The translations under genes were made by a program, and so were the position numbers. Under the pieces are notes generated by a model. That model was not told the origin of the DNA and made no database searches. It worked only from the letters and a program-made list of their open reading frames with translations. Positions 58,001-64,000 of a stretch of 64,000 bases of DNA are shown here, piece after piece (position 1 is the first letter of the stretch; each line of letters starts with the position of its first letter). The stretch comes from Corynebacterium jeikeium (GTDB taxonomy: Bacteria; Actinomycetota; Actinomycetes; Mycobacteriales; Mycobacteriaceae): the NCBI RefSeq assembly GCF_000738265.1, contig NZ_JFCQ01000029.1:310001-374000 (forward strand). Direction: 5' to 3'.

Positions 58001-58496
58001 CAGCGGCCTCCTCGATGAAGGCGCGGCGCTCCTCGGGGCGAGATTCCAGGATCTGCGATAGTCGGCCTTGCCCGACGATCACGTGCATTTCGCGGCCGAT
58101 GCCGGAGTCGCTCAGCAGCTCCTGGATGTCCATCAGGCGGGCCTTGGCGCCGTTGATCTCGTATTCCGAGGCACCGTCGCGGAACATGCGGCGGGTGATG
58201 GAAACCTCGGAGTATTCGATGGGCAGCTTGCCATCGGAATTGTCGATGGTCAGAGTGACTTCCGCGCGCCCCAGTGGCTTGCGGTCCCCCGTTCCGGCGA
58301 AGATGACGTCTTCCATCTTCCCGCCGCGCAGGGTCTTAGCGCCCTGCTCCCCCATGACCCAGGCCAGGGCATCCACGACGTTGGATTTTCCGGAACCGTT
58401 CGGCCCCACCACTGCACAGATGCCCGGCTCTAATTTCAGGGTCGTCGCGGACGCGAAGGACTTGAATCCTTTGAGCGTCAACGACTTTAAGTGCAT
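55008..58496 (-). CDS. smc: Chromosome segregation protein SMC
   Basis: Condensin ATPase that compacts and aligns chromosome arms. The 1162-residue protein has Walker A GPNGSGKSNVVDALAW at 31-46, two long coiled coils (about 170-480 and 660-990), and the globular hinge near 500-650 with DAREGRAVLLDPSAPEG. The C-terminal head carries signature LSGGEKSLTALAML and Walker B FYVMDEVEAALDD. It starts at ATG 58496. It is followed after 21 bp by a giant unknown gene and not by ftsY, the usual corynebacterial neighbour. Two T-tract/GACGCC elements lie inside it. Confidence 0.97.
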   Translation of the reverse strand: MHLKSLTLKGFKSFASATTLKLEPGICAVVGPNGSGKSNVVDALAWVMGEQGAKTLRGGKMEDVIFAGTGDRKPLGRAEVTLTIDNSDGKLPIEYSEVSITRRMFRDGASEYEINGAKARLMDIQELLSDSGIGREMHVIVGQGRLSQILESRPEERRAFIEEAAGVLKHRRRKEKAQRKLVNMQANLDRLHDLTDELHKQLGPLARQAEAAQKASAVQATIRSTRVQLAAHKVKQLSEELNDSTRRSEMLAEQRAELQAELEEHSETLAVTEEELRTALEEAEAAKNLWYRLSAVQEKNSATLRIASDRAEQAQVAEWSGPDPQELLERAERAAEEQAELEENVEIAAEKLETIAEQVAEAEEAARAAEQEHFAQVRAIADRREGVVRLLAQHEAAATQRDNAAAEVERLQENATEQQETLDGLLEDITEAEEALRETEASGGDLEESRAQADREAAGAEERAEQLRAEQLQLERDIATAEATIAAWQDRLTPTDGAAVVVRAADKAGIATRRLAEQLHIHDGWGAAAAAVLGDAASSGIVAPLSDALISALTDAREGRAVLLDPSAPEGDASATFRLDTDVSAGKWLLDLMNVPADLLRPLTALLVDVVAVDSAAEARKVVAADPRLRAVTKDGSVYGAGWVASGSGGTTPVELADRIAAETEGVTKKKKELGDLQAALSGALDAASDLRTAAAAARAAEQEHRALRDAAAKRLGALQKQGDAAQRQLERSTAEQQSAEQRLAKATEELDELADRVARVDDEDHTTEPSSAERDAAALHLSQVKAMEMEARLAQRTAEERAQSTRGKAENLRRQARAEEAARKHHQQQQARRAAAREMATCVREQSQRIADRIADALATAEANRSQTEHAHKQWQTTMAQQRDKVSALTAQLGRMNDNAHTAELARTQAQVKIEQAVAGAMEQLGLTAEQLLAEELPEDFDVAATKAELKKAEKALNSLGKVNPLALEEFKALEERYNFLAQQLDDVERARNDLHEVIADVDATILQLFTEAWKDVEVAFPQVFSTLFPGGAGRLVLTDPDDMLTTGIEVEARPPGKKVKRLSLLSGGEKSLTALAMLVAIFKARPSPFYVMDEVEAALDDVNLRRLIALFEELRKDSQLIVITHQKPTMDVANVLYGVTMRGDGVTRVISQRMAPEKTA

Positions 58497-58532
58497 TGCC
58501 TGATGCTATCAAAGCGCTGCAGTGCTCAGTAG

Positions 58533-60005
58533 CTAGGCAGCCCCGTTGTGAACCTCGCGGCGCTGGCACTCCGGGTCCGTACCGTCCCAGCACTCGACGT
58601 TCTTCAGCTCCGGCAGACTGTCGCGGTGGAAGATCGGATCCATGCCCGCGGCCTTCTGCTGGGAGAAGTCCCGCAGCAGCTTGATGGCCACGCCTCCCAG
58701 CGGGACGATGGCGCAGAGGTTGATCAGAACCATCGTGGCGGCGAAGGTGTCGGCCAGGGACCAGACCAGCGGGACGGTACCGATGGCGCCACCGAACACA
58801 CAGAGTACGACGAGCACGCGGAAAATGTTCAGCTTGGTCTTGGACTTGGTGAAGTACTCAACGTTCGCCTGTGCAAGGTAGTAGTTGCCCAGCACGGAGG
58901 AGAACGCCAGGAAGAACAGGATGATCGTGATGAAGTGAGTGCCCCACTCGCCCACCTGAGCGGACAGCGCATGCTGGGTCAGGTTGGCGGTCTGCACGCC
59001 CTCGCCGTAGGCCGGGTTGGACAGCAAGATGATGAAGGCCGTGATGGAACAAACCACCAAGGTGTCAAAATATACGCCCAGGGTCTGCACCAGGCCCTGC
59101 TTAACCGGGTGGGATACCGCAGCGGTGGCGGCGGCATTCGGGGCGGAACCCTGGCCGGCCTCGTTGGAGAACAGACCGCGGCGCATGCCGTTCATGAAGG
59201 CCGCGCCCAGGGTGGCACCGGCGATCTCCTTGATGCCCAGGGCGTGCTCCACGATGGTGCCGAACATCGCCGGAACCTCGCTGATGTTGATTGCCAGTAC
59301 CAGCACGCCCAGCAGGATGTAGGCGGTGGCCATGAGGGGCACGATCACCTGGGTGGCGTTGGCGATACGCTTCACGCCACCAAAGATCACCAGGGCGGTC
59401 AGCAGTGCCACCAGCAGGCCAACGCCAACCTTTAGCCACGCGGCATCGGGTGCGATGTTGGAGTTCAGGGCGTGCAGGGAAGAACCCGCGGCCTCCGCGA
59501 TGGAATTGGTCTGCACAGCGTTGTACACAAAGCCATAGGTGATGGTGATGGCGATGCCGAAGATCAGCGCCAGCGGCTTCGCCCCCAGCCCCTTCGTCAT
59601 GTAGTAGGCCGGGCCACCCACGTAGCCGTCCTTGTCGCGGGACTTCCACAGCTGAGCCAGCGTGGCTTCCACGAACGCAGTCGCGCCACCGACGAGGGCG
59701 ACGACCCACATCCAGAACACTGCACCCGGCCCGCCGAGTGTGATGGCGATGGCCACGCCCACGACGTTGCCGGTACCCACGCGCGAGGCGGCAGAGATGC
59801 TGAAGGCCTGGAACGCGGAGATGCTCTCGCCGCTCTTACCGACCGCGGGTTCCTTCACCGAGCGGAACATGTCCGGCACCATGCGCAGCTGCACCAGCAG
59901 GGTGCGGATGCCGAAGTAGGCGCCGGCGGAGAGCAGGAAGACGGGGATAATCTTCCAGATATTTTCGTTCAGCGTATTCGCAACGAAATTTTCAATCATT
60001 TCCAT
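58533..60005 (-). CDS. Sodium:alanine/glycine symporter (AGCS family)
   Basis: A 490-residue sodium-coupled amino-acid carrier with about eleven transmembrane helices. Family signatures are FQAFSISAASRVGTGNVVGVA (sodium-site region), GGPGAVFWMWVVALVGGATAFVE and VGGPAYYMTKGLG. Alanine or glycine is the usual substrate in the AlsT/DagA family. The start is ATG 60005 or 59999, and neither has a strong Shine-Dalgarno. It lies between mutM and smc, where many actinobacteria have an acylphosphatase gene instead. That suggests an insertion into the core cluster. Confidence 0.92.
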   Translation of the reverse strand: MEMIENFVANTLNENIWKIIPVFLLSAGAYFGIRTLLVQLRMVPDMFRSVKEPAVGKSGESISAFQAFSISAASRVGTGNVVGVAIAITLGGPGAVFWMWVVALVGGATAFVEATLAQLWKSRDKDGYVGGPAYYMTKGLGAKPLALIFGIAITITYGFVYNAVQTNSIAEAAGSSLHALNSNIAPDAAWLKVGVGLLVALLTALVIFGGVKRIANATQVIVPLMATAYILLGVLVLAINISEVPAMFGTIVEHALGIKEIAGATLGAAFMNGMRRGLFSNEAGQGSAPNAAATAAVSHPVKQGLVQTLGVYFDTLVVCSITAFIILLSNPAYGEGVQTANLTQHALSAQVGEWGTHFITIILFFLAFSSVLGNYYLAQANVEYFTKSKTKLNIFRVLVVLCVFGGAIGTVPLVWSLADTFAATMVLINLCAIVPLGGVAIKLLRDFSQQKAAGMDPIFHRDSLPELKNVECWDGTDPECQRREVHNGAA

Positions 60006-60031
60006 GGGAAAAAACTTACCCGAAACGATTG

Positions 60032-60895
60032 CTATCTTTGACACTGAGCACAATAGTGCGTGGATCTGCCGCCGATCACAATGCGCTTGATCAGTGCCCC
60101 ACACCTCTTGCACGGCTCTCCGCCGCGCCCGTACACCTTCAGGGAACGCGAGAAATAGCCCGATGCTCCATTGACGTTGACGTACAGCGAATCAAAGCTG
60201 GTGCCGCCCTGTTCCAGGGCGCGTTCCATCACTTCCGCCGCCGCGTCCACGATCCGGTGCAGCGTGGGCCTGCTCAGCAAAGCGGCACTGCGCCGCGGCC
60301 GCACGCCCGCCAGAAATAGCGCCTCATCGGCGTAGATGTTGCCGATTCCGGAGACAACCTCCTGGTTCAGCAGCACCGTCTTCACCGCCGTACGCTTTGC
60401 CTTCATCCGCTCCACCGCCTCCTGCGCATCGAAGGCGGGCTCTAGCGGATCGGCGGCGATGTGGCGGACGTTGTGGGGTAAAAATTTTTTGGACGCCCCC
60501 TCGGCCCCCACTCCCCACGGATCCGGCACGGCCTTTTCCAGCCGCCACTCGCCGAAGGTGCGCTGGTCCACGAAGCACAGTTCGCGCCCATCGGATAGGC
60601 CCGCCCGGATGCGCACATGTGGGGATTGCACCTGGCCGGGGTCGGCCACGAGCATCTGGCCGCTCATGCCCAGGTGCACTTGCAGCAGGAAATCCTCGCC
60701 GAAATCCAGCCACAAAAATTTTCCGCGGCGTTTAACGGCGGAGACGGTGGCGTCACGAAGAAAAGAAACAAGCGCATCCGGGTCGCCGGAGCGAACGGCG
60801 CGCGGGTGACAGACCTCGACGTCGGTAAAGCGACGGCCGACGAGGTGCTCTTCGAGGCCGCGGCGGACGACCTCAACCTCGGGTAGCTCAGGCAC
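60032..60895 (-). CDS. mutM: Formamidopyrimidine-DNA glycosylase (Fpg/MutM)
   Basis: Excises 8-oxoguanine and formamidopyrimidines and cleaves the abasic site. The 287-residue enzyme starts at GTG 60895, which gives the required N-terminal PELPEVE with catalytic Pro and Glu after Met removal. Lys in KRRGKFLWLDF, the helix-two-turn-helix around LLNQEVVSGIGNIYADEALF and the C-terminal zinc finger (CKRCGALIKRI, then HYCAQCQR) are intact. It overlaps the rnc stop by 8 bp. The gene contains two AAAATTTT palindromes and two T-tract/GACGCC elements. Confidence 0.96.
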   Translation of the reverse strand: MPELPEVEVVRRGLEEHLVGRRFTDVEVCHPRAVRSGDPDALVSFLRDATVSAVKRRGKFLWLDFGEDFLLQVHLGMSGQMLVADPGQVQSPHVRIRAGLSDGRELCFVDQRTFGEWRLEKAVPDPWGVGAEGASKKFLPHNVRHIAADPLEPAFDAQEAVERMKAKRTAVKTVLLNQEVVSGIGNIYADEALFLAGVRPRRSAALLSRPTLHRIVDAAAEVMERALEQGGTSFDSLYVNVNGASGYFSRSLKVYGRGGEPCKRCGALIKRIVIGGRSTHYCAQCQR

Positions 60896-61622
60896 GCTCT
60901 TTAAGCTTCTGCACGGCCTGCTTGGCGGCGGCGTGCTCGGCGACCTTCTTGGTGTGGCCCTCGCCGTGGGCGACCAGGTCGTCGATGGTGACGGTGGCGA
61001 AGAAGGTCTTGTCGTGCTCCGGGCCTTCGCCACGCACCTCGTAGGTGGGCAGGGGCAGCTTCATGTCGGAGAGCTTCTCCAGCAGCACGGTCTTCCAGTC
61101 CATGTTCAGGCCAGTGGTGGGAGCCTCGGTGATCATGTCGGAGAAAATACGCAGCACTGTGGCGCGGGCGACATCGAAGCCGTGGTGCAGGTAGATCGCG
61201 CCGAGCATGGACTCTACAGAGTCCGCCAGGATGGAGTGCTTGTCCTTGCCGCCGGTCAGCATTTCGCCGCGGCCGAGCAGGATGTACTCCCCCATGCCCA
61301 GGCGACGGGCAACACCGGCCAGGGCGTACATGTTCACCACGCCGGAGCGCATCTTGGAGATATCGGATTCCGCGCGCTCTGGGAATTGGCGGTACAGCTG
61401 CTCTGCAACGGCCAGGCCCAGGACGGCATCTCCGAGGAACTCCAGGCGCTCGTTGTTCGGCAGATGGCCGTTTTCGTTGGCGAAGGAGCGGTGGGTCAGC
61501 GCCAGGCGCAGCAGATCATCGGGCAGATCCACGCCCCAGGCTTCCAGCAGCGGGGCGTGGTCGGACTTGCCATAGGCAGCGCTGAGGGCGGCCTCGCCGG
61601 TCAGTCGGCGTTTACGAGCCAT
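60888..61622 (-). CDS. rnc: Ribonuclease III
   Basis: Cleaves double-stranded RNA in rRNA and mRNA processing. The 244 residues comprise the endonuclease domain with signature NERLEFLGDAVLGLAVAEQL and second acidic site DSVESMLGAIYLHHGF. The dsRNA-binding domain follows in the last 70 residues (WKTVLLEKLSDMKLPLPTYEV, and HTKKVAEHAAAKQAVQKL). ATG 61622 is 24 bp after the DUF177 gene. It is coupled to mutM by overlap, the normal actinobacterial order. Confidence 0.96.
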   Translation of the reverse strand: MARKRRLTGEAALSAAYGKSDHAPLLEAWGVDLPDDLLRLALTHRSFANENGHLPNNERLEFLGDAVLGLAVAEQLYRQFPERAESDISKMRSGVVNMYALAGVARRLGMGEYILLGRGEMLTGGKDKHSILADSVESMLGAIYLHHGFDVARATVLRIFSDMITEAPTTGLNMDWKTVLLEKLSDMKLPLPTYEVRGEGPEHDKTFFATVTIDDLVAHGEGHTKKVAEHAAAKQAVQKLKERA

Positions 61623-61646
61623 GTGGTTTTAGGGTGCCTTTCCTTT

Positions 61647-62192
61647 TTAGAGGTTCTTGAACTTTTCCAGGCCAGCCCAGCGCGGATCGGGTTTGTCCTC
61701 TTCGTCTACCTCTTCGCTGATGCCATCCGGGCTCGGGGTATCCTCGCGGCACTCGGCACCGAAGTCGGTGCACACGGGGCTGAACGGGGCGTTGAGACCG
61801 GCTTCGTTGATGACCAGCTGGGTGATGTCGATGGCGTTATCGTGAACCAGCAGCGGCTCGTCGAGTTCTTCCTCGGCTTCGTCGTCGGCACTGTCATCGG
61901 CCGTGATGAAGTCCGGGGTCAGGCCGAACACGTCGCTGATGGAGTATTCCAGGGTGGTGGAAAGATCCTGCAGGCAGCGCGAGCACGTGCCCGTGGCCTC
62001 GCCGCTGACCTGCACGGTGGCCATGATCGCCTCGCCCAAGTTCGCCAGGGTTCCATGAACTTCGACGGGCGCGCCCTCTGCTACGCCCAGCATGTTGCCG
62101 CCCCACGGTACTGGGGACGCCCCTTGGGCGTCGACCGGCTCGCTGAGTCCAGTAGGGATATCGCCGACTGCAAGAACGAAGGGGTTACTCAT
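61647..62192 (-). CDS. YceD/DUF177 family metal-binding protein
   Basis: A 181-residue acidic protein of the YceD family, linked to 23S rRNA or L32 maturation in other bacteria. It has the conserved CSRCL (residues 74-78), LEYSISDVFGL and the second cysteine pair in VCTDFGAEC, suggesting zinc binding. In many bacteria rpmF follows. Here rnc comes next and no rpmF frame is visible between them. The start ATG 62192 fits homologues. Confidence 0.88.
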   Translation of the reverse strand: MSNPFVLAVGDIPTGLSEPVDAQGASPVPWGGNMLGVAEGAPVEVHGTLANLGEAIMATVQVSGEATGTCSRCLQDLSTTLEYSISDVFGLTPDFITADDSADDEAEEELDEPLLVHDNAIDITQLVINEAGLNAPFSPVCTDFGAECREDTPSPDGISEEVDEEDKPDPRWAGLEKFKNL

Positions 62193-62210
62193 ACCCTTCT
62201 TTCTACCCGG

Positions 62211-62966
62211 TTATCGCTGCTGACGGTAACCGTGGGGGTCGGAATCGTTCTGGTAGCCGGCAGTGCCGTTCTGGTAGCCGGAAGCACCAGCGCCCTTGCG
62301 CAGTGCGGAGCGATCCCGGTTGACGGTACGCAGCGTGGTGGTGAGGGTGTCCTCGAACTCGGCCAGGGTGGAATCGACGTAGCGGTCGCACTCGGTGCGC
62401 AGGCGGTCGGAATCGGCGTGGGCGGATTCGATGATGCGCTTGGCCTCGGCCTCTGCGTTGCGCACGACCTCGGACTCGGAGACCAGGCGGCGCTGCTCTG
62501 CCAGGCCTTCGTCGACGGAGCGCTGGTAGCTGGCGTTACCTTCACTGACCAGGCGCTCGGCCTCATCGGCGGCGCGGCCAGTGACCTGATCGTATTCGCG
62601 GCGAGCATCGCTGACCAGTCGGTCGGCCTGATCCTCTGCCTGCGCGACGGTGTTGGTGGCGCGTTCCTGGGCATCCTGGAGGATCTGGTCGGCGCGATTC
62701 TGTGCGTCCTGCACGATCGCATTGGCTTCAGAGTTGGCGCTGGAGATGGTGGCGTCCGCCTGATCCTGCGCGTCCGCAACGATGTCGTCGCGGTGGTCGA
62801 GGACGTCCTGCGCATCGTCCATTTCGATGGGAATTGCGTTGCGCATTTCGTCGAGAATGTCTAGAACCTCGCGCCGCGGAACCATGCAGTTGGAGGTCAT
62901 GGGCACGCCATAGGCCTGCTCCACCATTTGCTGTAGGTCATCCATACCCTGGAATGTTTTGTACAT
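62211..62966 (-). CDS. sepIVA: SepIVA-like DivIVA-domain coiled-coil protein
   Basis: A 251-residue coiled-coil protein. Residues 1-55 (MYKTFQGMDDLQQMVEQAYG, and VPRREVLDILDEMRNAIP) match the mycobacterial SepIVA N terminus. The rest is a long Ala/Asp/Glu/Arg heptad coiled coil to about 215 and a tail with GYQNGTAGYQN. Mycobacterial sepIVA (Rv2927c) lies beside the same DUF177-rnc pair, which supports orthology. SepIVA is a division-septum factor that affects cell elongation and wall precursor enzymes. ATG 62966 follows GGGAG. ATG 62978 is an alternative. Confidence 0.85.
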   Translation of the reverse strand: MYKTFQGMDDLQQMVEQAYGVPMTSNCMVPRREVLDILDEMRNAIPIEMDDAQDVLDHRDDIVADAQDQADATISSANSEANAIVQDAQNRADQILQDAQERATNTVAQAEDQADRLVSDARREYDQVTGRAADEAERLVSEGNASYQRSVDEGLAEQRRLVSESEVVRNAEAEAKRIIESAHADSDRLRTECDRYVDSTLAEFEDTLTTTLRTVNRDRSALRKGAGASGYQNGTAGYQNDSDPHGYRQQR

Positions 62967-63038
62967 GGCTCCCACCATGCCATCACTTGACCTCAACTAC
63001 AGGTTTAGACACGGCTTTTGGGTACGGCTTTGGGCGAG

Positions 63039-63524
63039 TTAGCCGCGGAACTTCTCCTCCACCGCCGCAACCACCGGCTCCGGCAGCAACCCGGACACGT
63101 CCCCGCCGTACTTCGCTACCTCCTTGCACAGGGTGGAGGACACGTACCCGTACTCCGGGGAGGTCAGCAGGAAGTACGTCTCCGCACCCGACAGGCGCTT
63201 GTTCATCTGCGCCATCGGCAGCTCATATTCGTAGTCCAGGGAGCTGCGCAGCCCCTTGACCATCGCCTGAATGTCGTTTTCCTTCAGGTAGTCCACCAGC
63301 AGCTTGTCCCAGGTATCCACCGTGATGTTCTTCGGCCCGTCGGGAATGGCGGCGATGGACTTTTCGATCAGTTCGATGCGCTCTTCGGCGGTGAACAGGC
63401 CGTTCTTGTTCGGGTTATAGGTCACCAGAACCACGACCTCCTCCCAGTTGGCCGCAGCGCGCGTAAAGATATCCAGGTGTCCCAGCGTGATGGGGTCGAA
63501 AGATCCAGGGCAAACTACTCGCAT
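63039..63524 (-). CDS. coaD: Phosphopantetheine adenylyltransferase
   Basis: Transfers AMP to 4'-phosphopantetheine, the penultimate step of coenzyme A synthesis. The 161-residue nucleotidyltransferase fold has the N-terminal VCPGSFDPITLGHLDIFTRA (T/HxGH motif). VKGLRSSLDYEYELPMAQMN and FLLTSPEYGYVSSTLCKEVA are further family segments. It starts at ATG 63524, 10 bp downstream of rsmD. The rsmD-coaD pair is conserved across bacteria. Confidence 0.97.
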   Translation of the reverse strand: MRVVCPGSFDPITLGHLDIFTRAAANWEEVVVLVTYNPNKNGLFTAEERIELIEKSIAAIPDGPKNITVDTWDKLLVDYLKENDIQAMVKGLRSSLDYEYELPMAQMNKRLSGAETYFLLTSPEYGYVSSTLCKEVAKYGGDVSGLLPEPVVAAVEEKFRG

Positions 63525-63534
63525 GCCAACTAAC

Positions 63535-64000
63535 CTAACCCTCGCCCCGCCAGATCGCCATGTCGAAGCGGGCGATGCCGTAGGTGCGCTTTTTTAGCTT
63601 CTGCCCGGTGGGCTCGAAACCCTCCGGCCACGCGGTCTCCGGTGAGGCACTATTGCGTTCGATCACCACGACGGCGTCACTAGTAAGAACAGGAATGAGC
63701 GCCTCCACCATTTCGGCGACAGCCTCGTCGGTGAGCTCGTAGGGCGGGTCGGCCAGAACCATTGTGTAGTGGTTGCGCGGAGCTCCGGCCAGGAAGGATG
63801 ACGCCTTCGCCTCCACGACCTGCACCTTCGCCTCAGGCACGACGCGCGCGTTGTCCTTGATCACCTTGATCGCAGCGGCGCTGTTATCGACGAGCGTGAC
63901 TTCTTTCGCCCCGCGGCTGGCGGCCTCCAGTCCAAAGGCGCCCGAGCCGGCGAAGAGGTCCAGCACGACCTCGTCGACGAAGCCGAAACGGACCTGCAGG
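63535..64000 (-). CDS. rsmD: 16S rRNA (guanine966-N2)-methyltransferase RsmD (partial, 5' end outside)
   Basis: The frame is open to the right edge of the window, so the N terminus is missing. The visible 155 residues contain the SAM-binding motif VLDLFAGSGAFGLEAASRGA, the acidic VTLVDNSAAAIKVI and the catalytic DPPY in MVLADPPYEL. These identify the Class I N2-guanine methyltransferase RsmD. An internal GTG at 63966 is not the true start, because family-like sequence continues beyond it. coaD follows at once. Confidence 0.93.
   Translation of the reverse strand, partial: LQVRFGFVDEVVLDLFAGSGAFGLEAASRGAKEVTLVDNSAAAIKVIKDNARVVPEAKVQVVEAKASSFLAGAPRNHYTMVLADPPYELTDEAVAEMVEALIPVLTSDAVVVIERNSASPETAWPEGFEPTGQKLKKRTYGIARFDMAIWRGEG

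Noticed and set aside
60933-62864. A 643-codon plus-strand open frame across rnc, DUF177 and sepIVA
   Set aside because: It runs antisense to three well-supported genes and its translation is low-complexity without any recognisable domain.

Overview
This window is a chromosomal segment of a Corynebacterium. The evidence is the order of its core genes (ispG, rip1 and dxr; cdsA, frr, pyrH, tsf and rpsB; comM, dprA and xerC; lepB and rplS; trmD and rimM; ffh, ftsY and smc; mutM, rnc and sepIVA), a GC content of roughly 60 percent, and protein sequences very close to C. glutamicum and C. diphtheriae families (Gdh, IspG, ChrSA-HrtBA). The species cannot be fixed from sequence alone. No rRNA, tRNA, insertion sequence, prophage or CRISPR array was found.

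Layout. 1-3.6 kb is accessory: the end of a short-chain dehydrogenase, a YtrA-type GntR repressor with a DUF1648 membrane protein, an HNH nuclease and a degenerate AhpD-like protein. 3.6-9.9 kb holds map, a lipoprotein PBP, and the haem-responsive chrSA genes divergent from the haem exporter hrtBA, with a strong inverted repeat between them. 9.9-20 kb is core: isoprenoid genes with the Rip1 protease, rlmN, and the cdsA-frr-pyrH-tsf-rpsB block. 20-27.3 kb holds a degenerate M23 protein, xerC-dprA-comM-yraN, then DUF2469, rnhB, lepB and rplS. 27.4-35.6 kb carries tex and a choline-to-glycine-betaine cluster (betB, betT, betA). 35.6-45.1 kb is trmD-rimM-gdhA-rpsP, a 1364-residue internally duplicated protein of unknown function, and ffh. 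45.2-58.5 kb is ftsY, an esterase, the fused lysX, a second giant unknown protein and smc. 58.5-64 kb is an AGCS transporter, mutM-rnc-DUF177-sepIVA, coaD and partial rsmD.

Functional themes are translation and SRP targeting, the MEP isoprenoid pathway feeding lipid and wall synthesis, envelope and division (PBP, CdsA, LysX, LepB, Rip1, SepIVA), DNA maintenance (Smc, XerC, DprA, ComM, MutM), osmoprotection (Bet) and haem detoxification (ChrSA-HrtBA).

The signals I find most unusual are (i) the 1364-residue protein between ffh and rpsP, built of two homologous halves and probably six copies of one module; (ii) the 1217-residue unknown protein 21 bp downstream of smc; (iii) the palindrome AAAATTTT, seen twelve times where about 0.2 is expected by base composition; and (iv) a scattered motif made of a pyrimidine/T tract followed by TGACGCCCCC, in genes and spacers on both strands.
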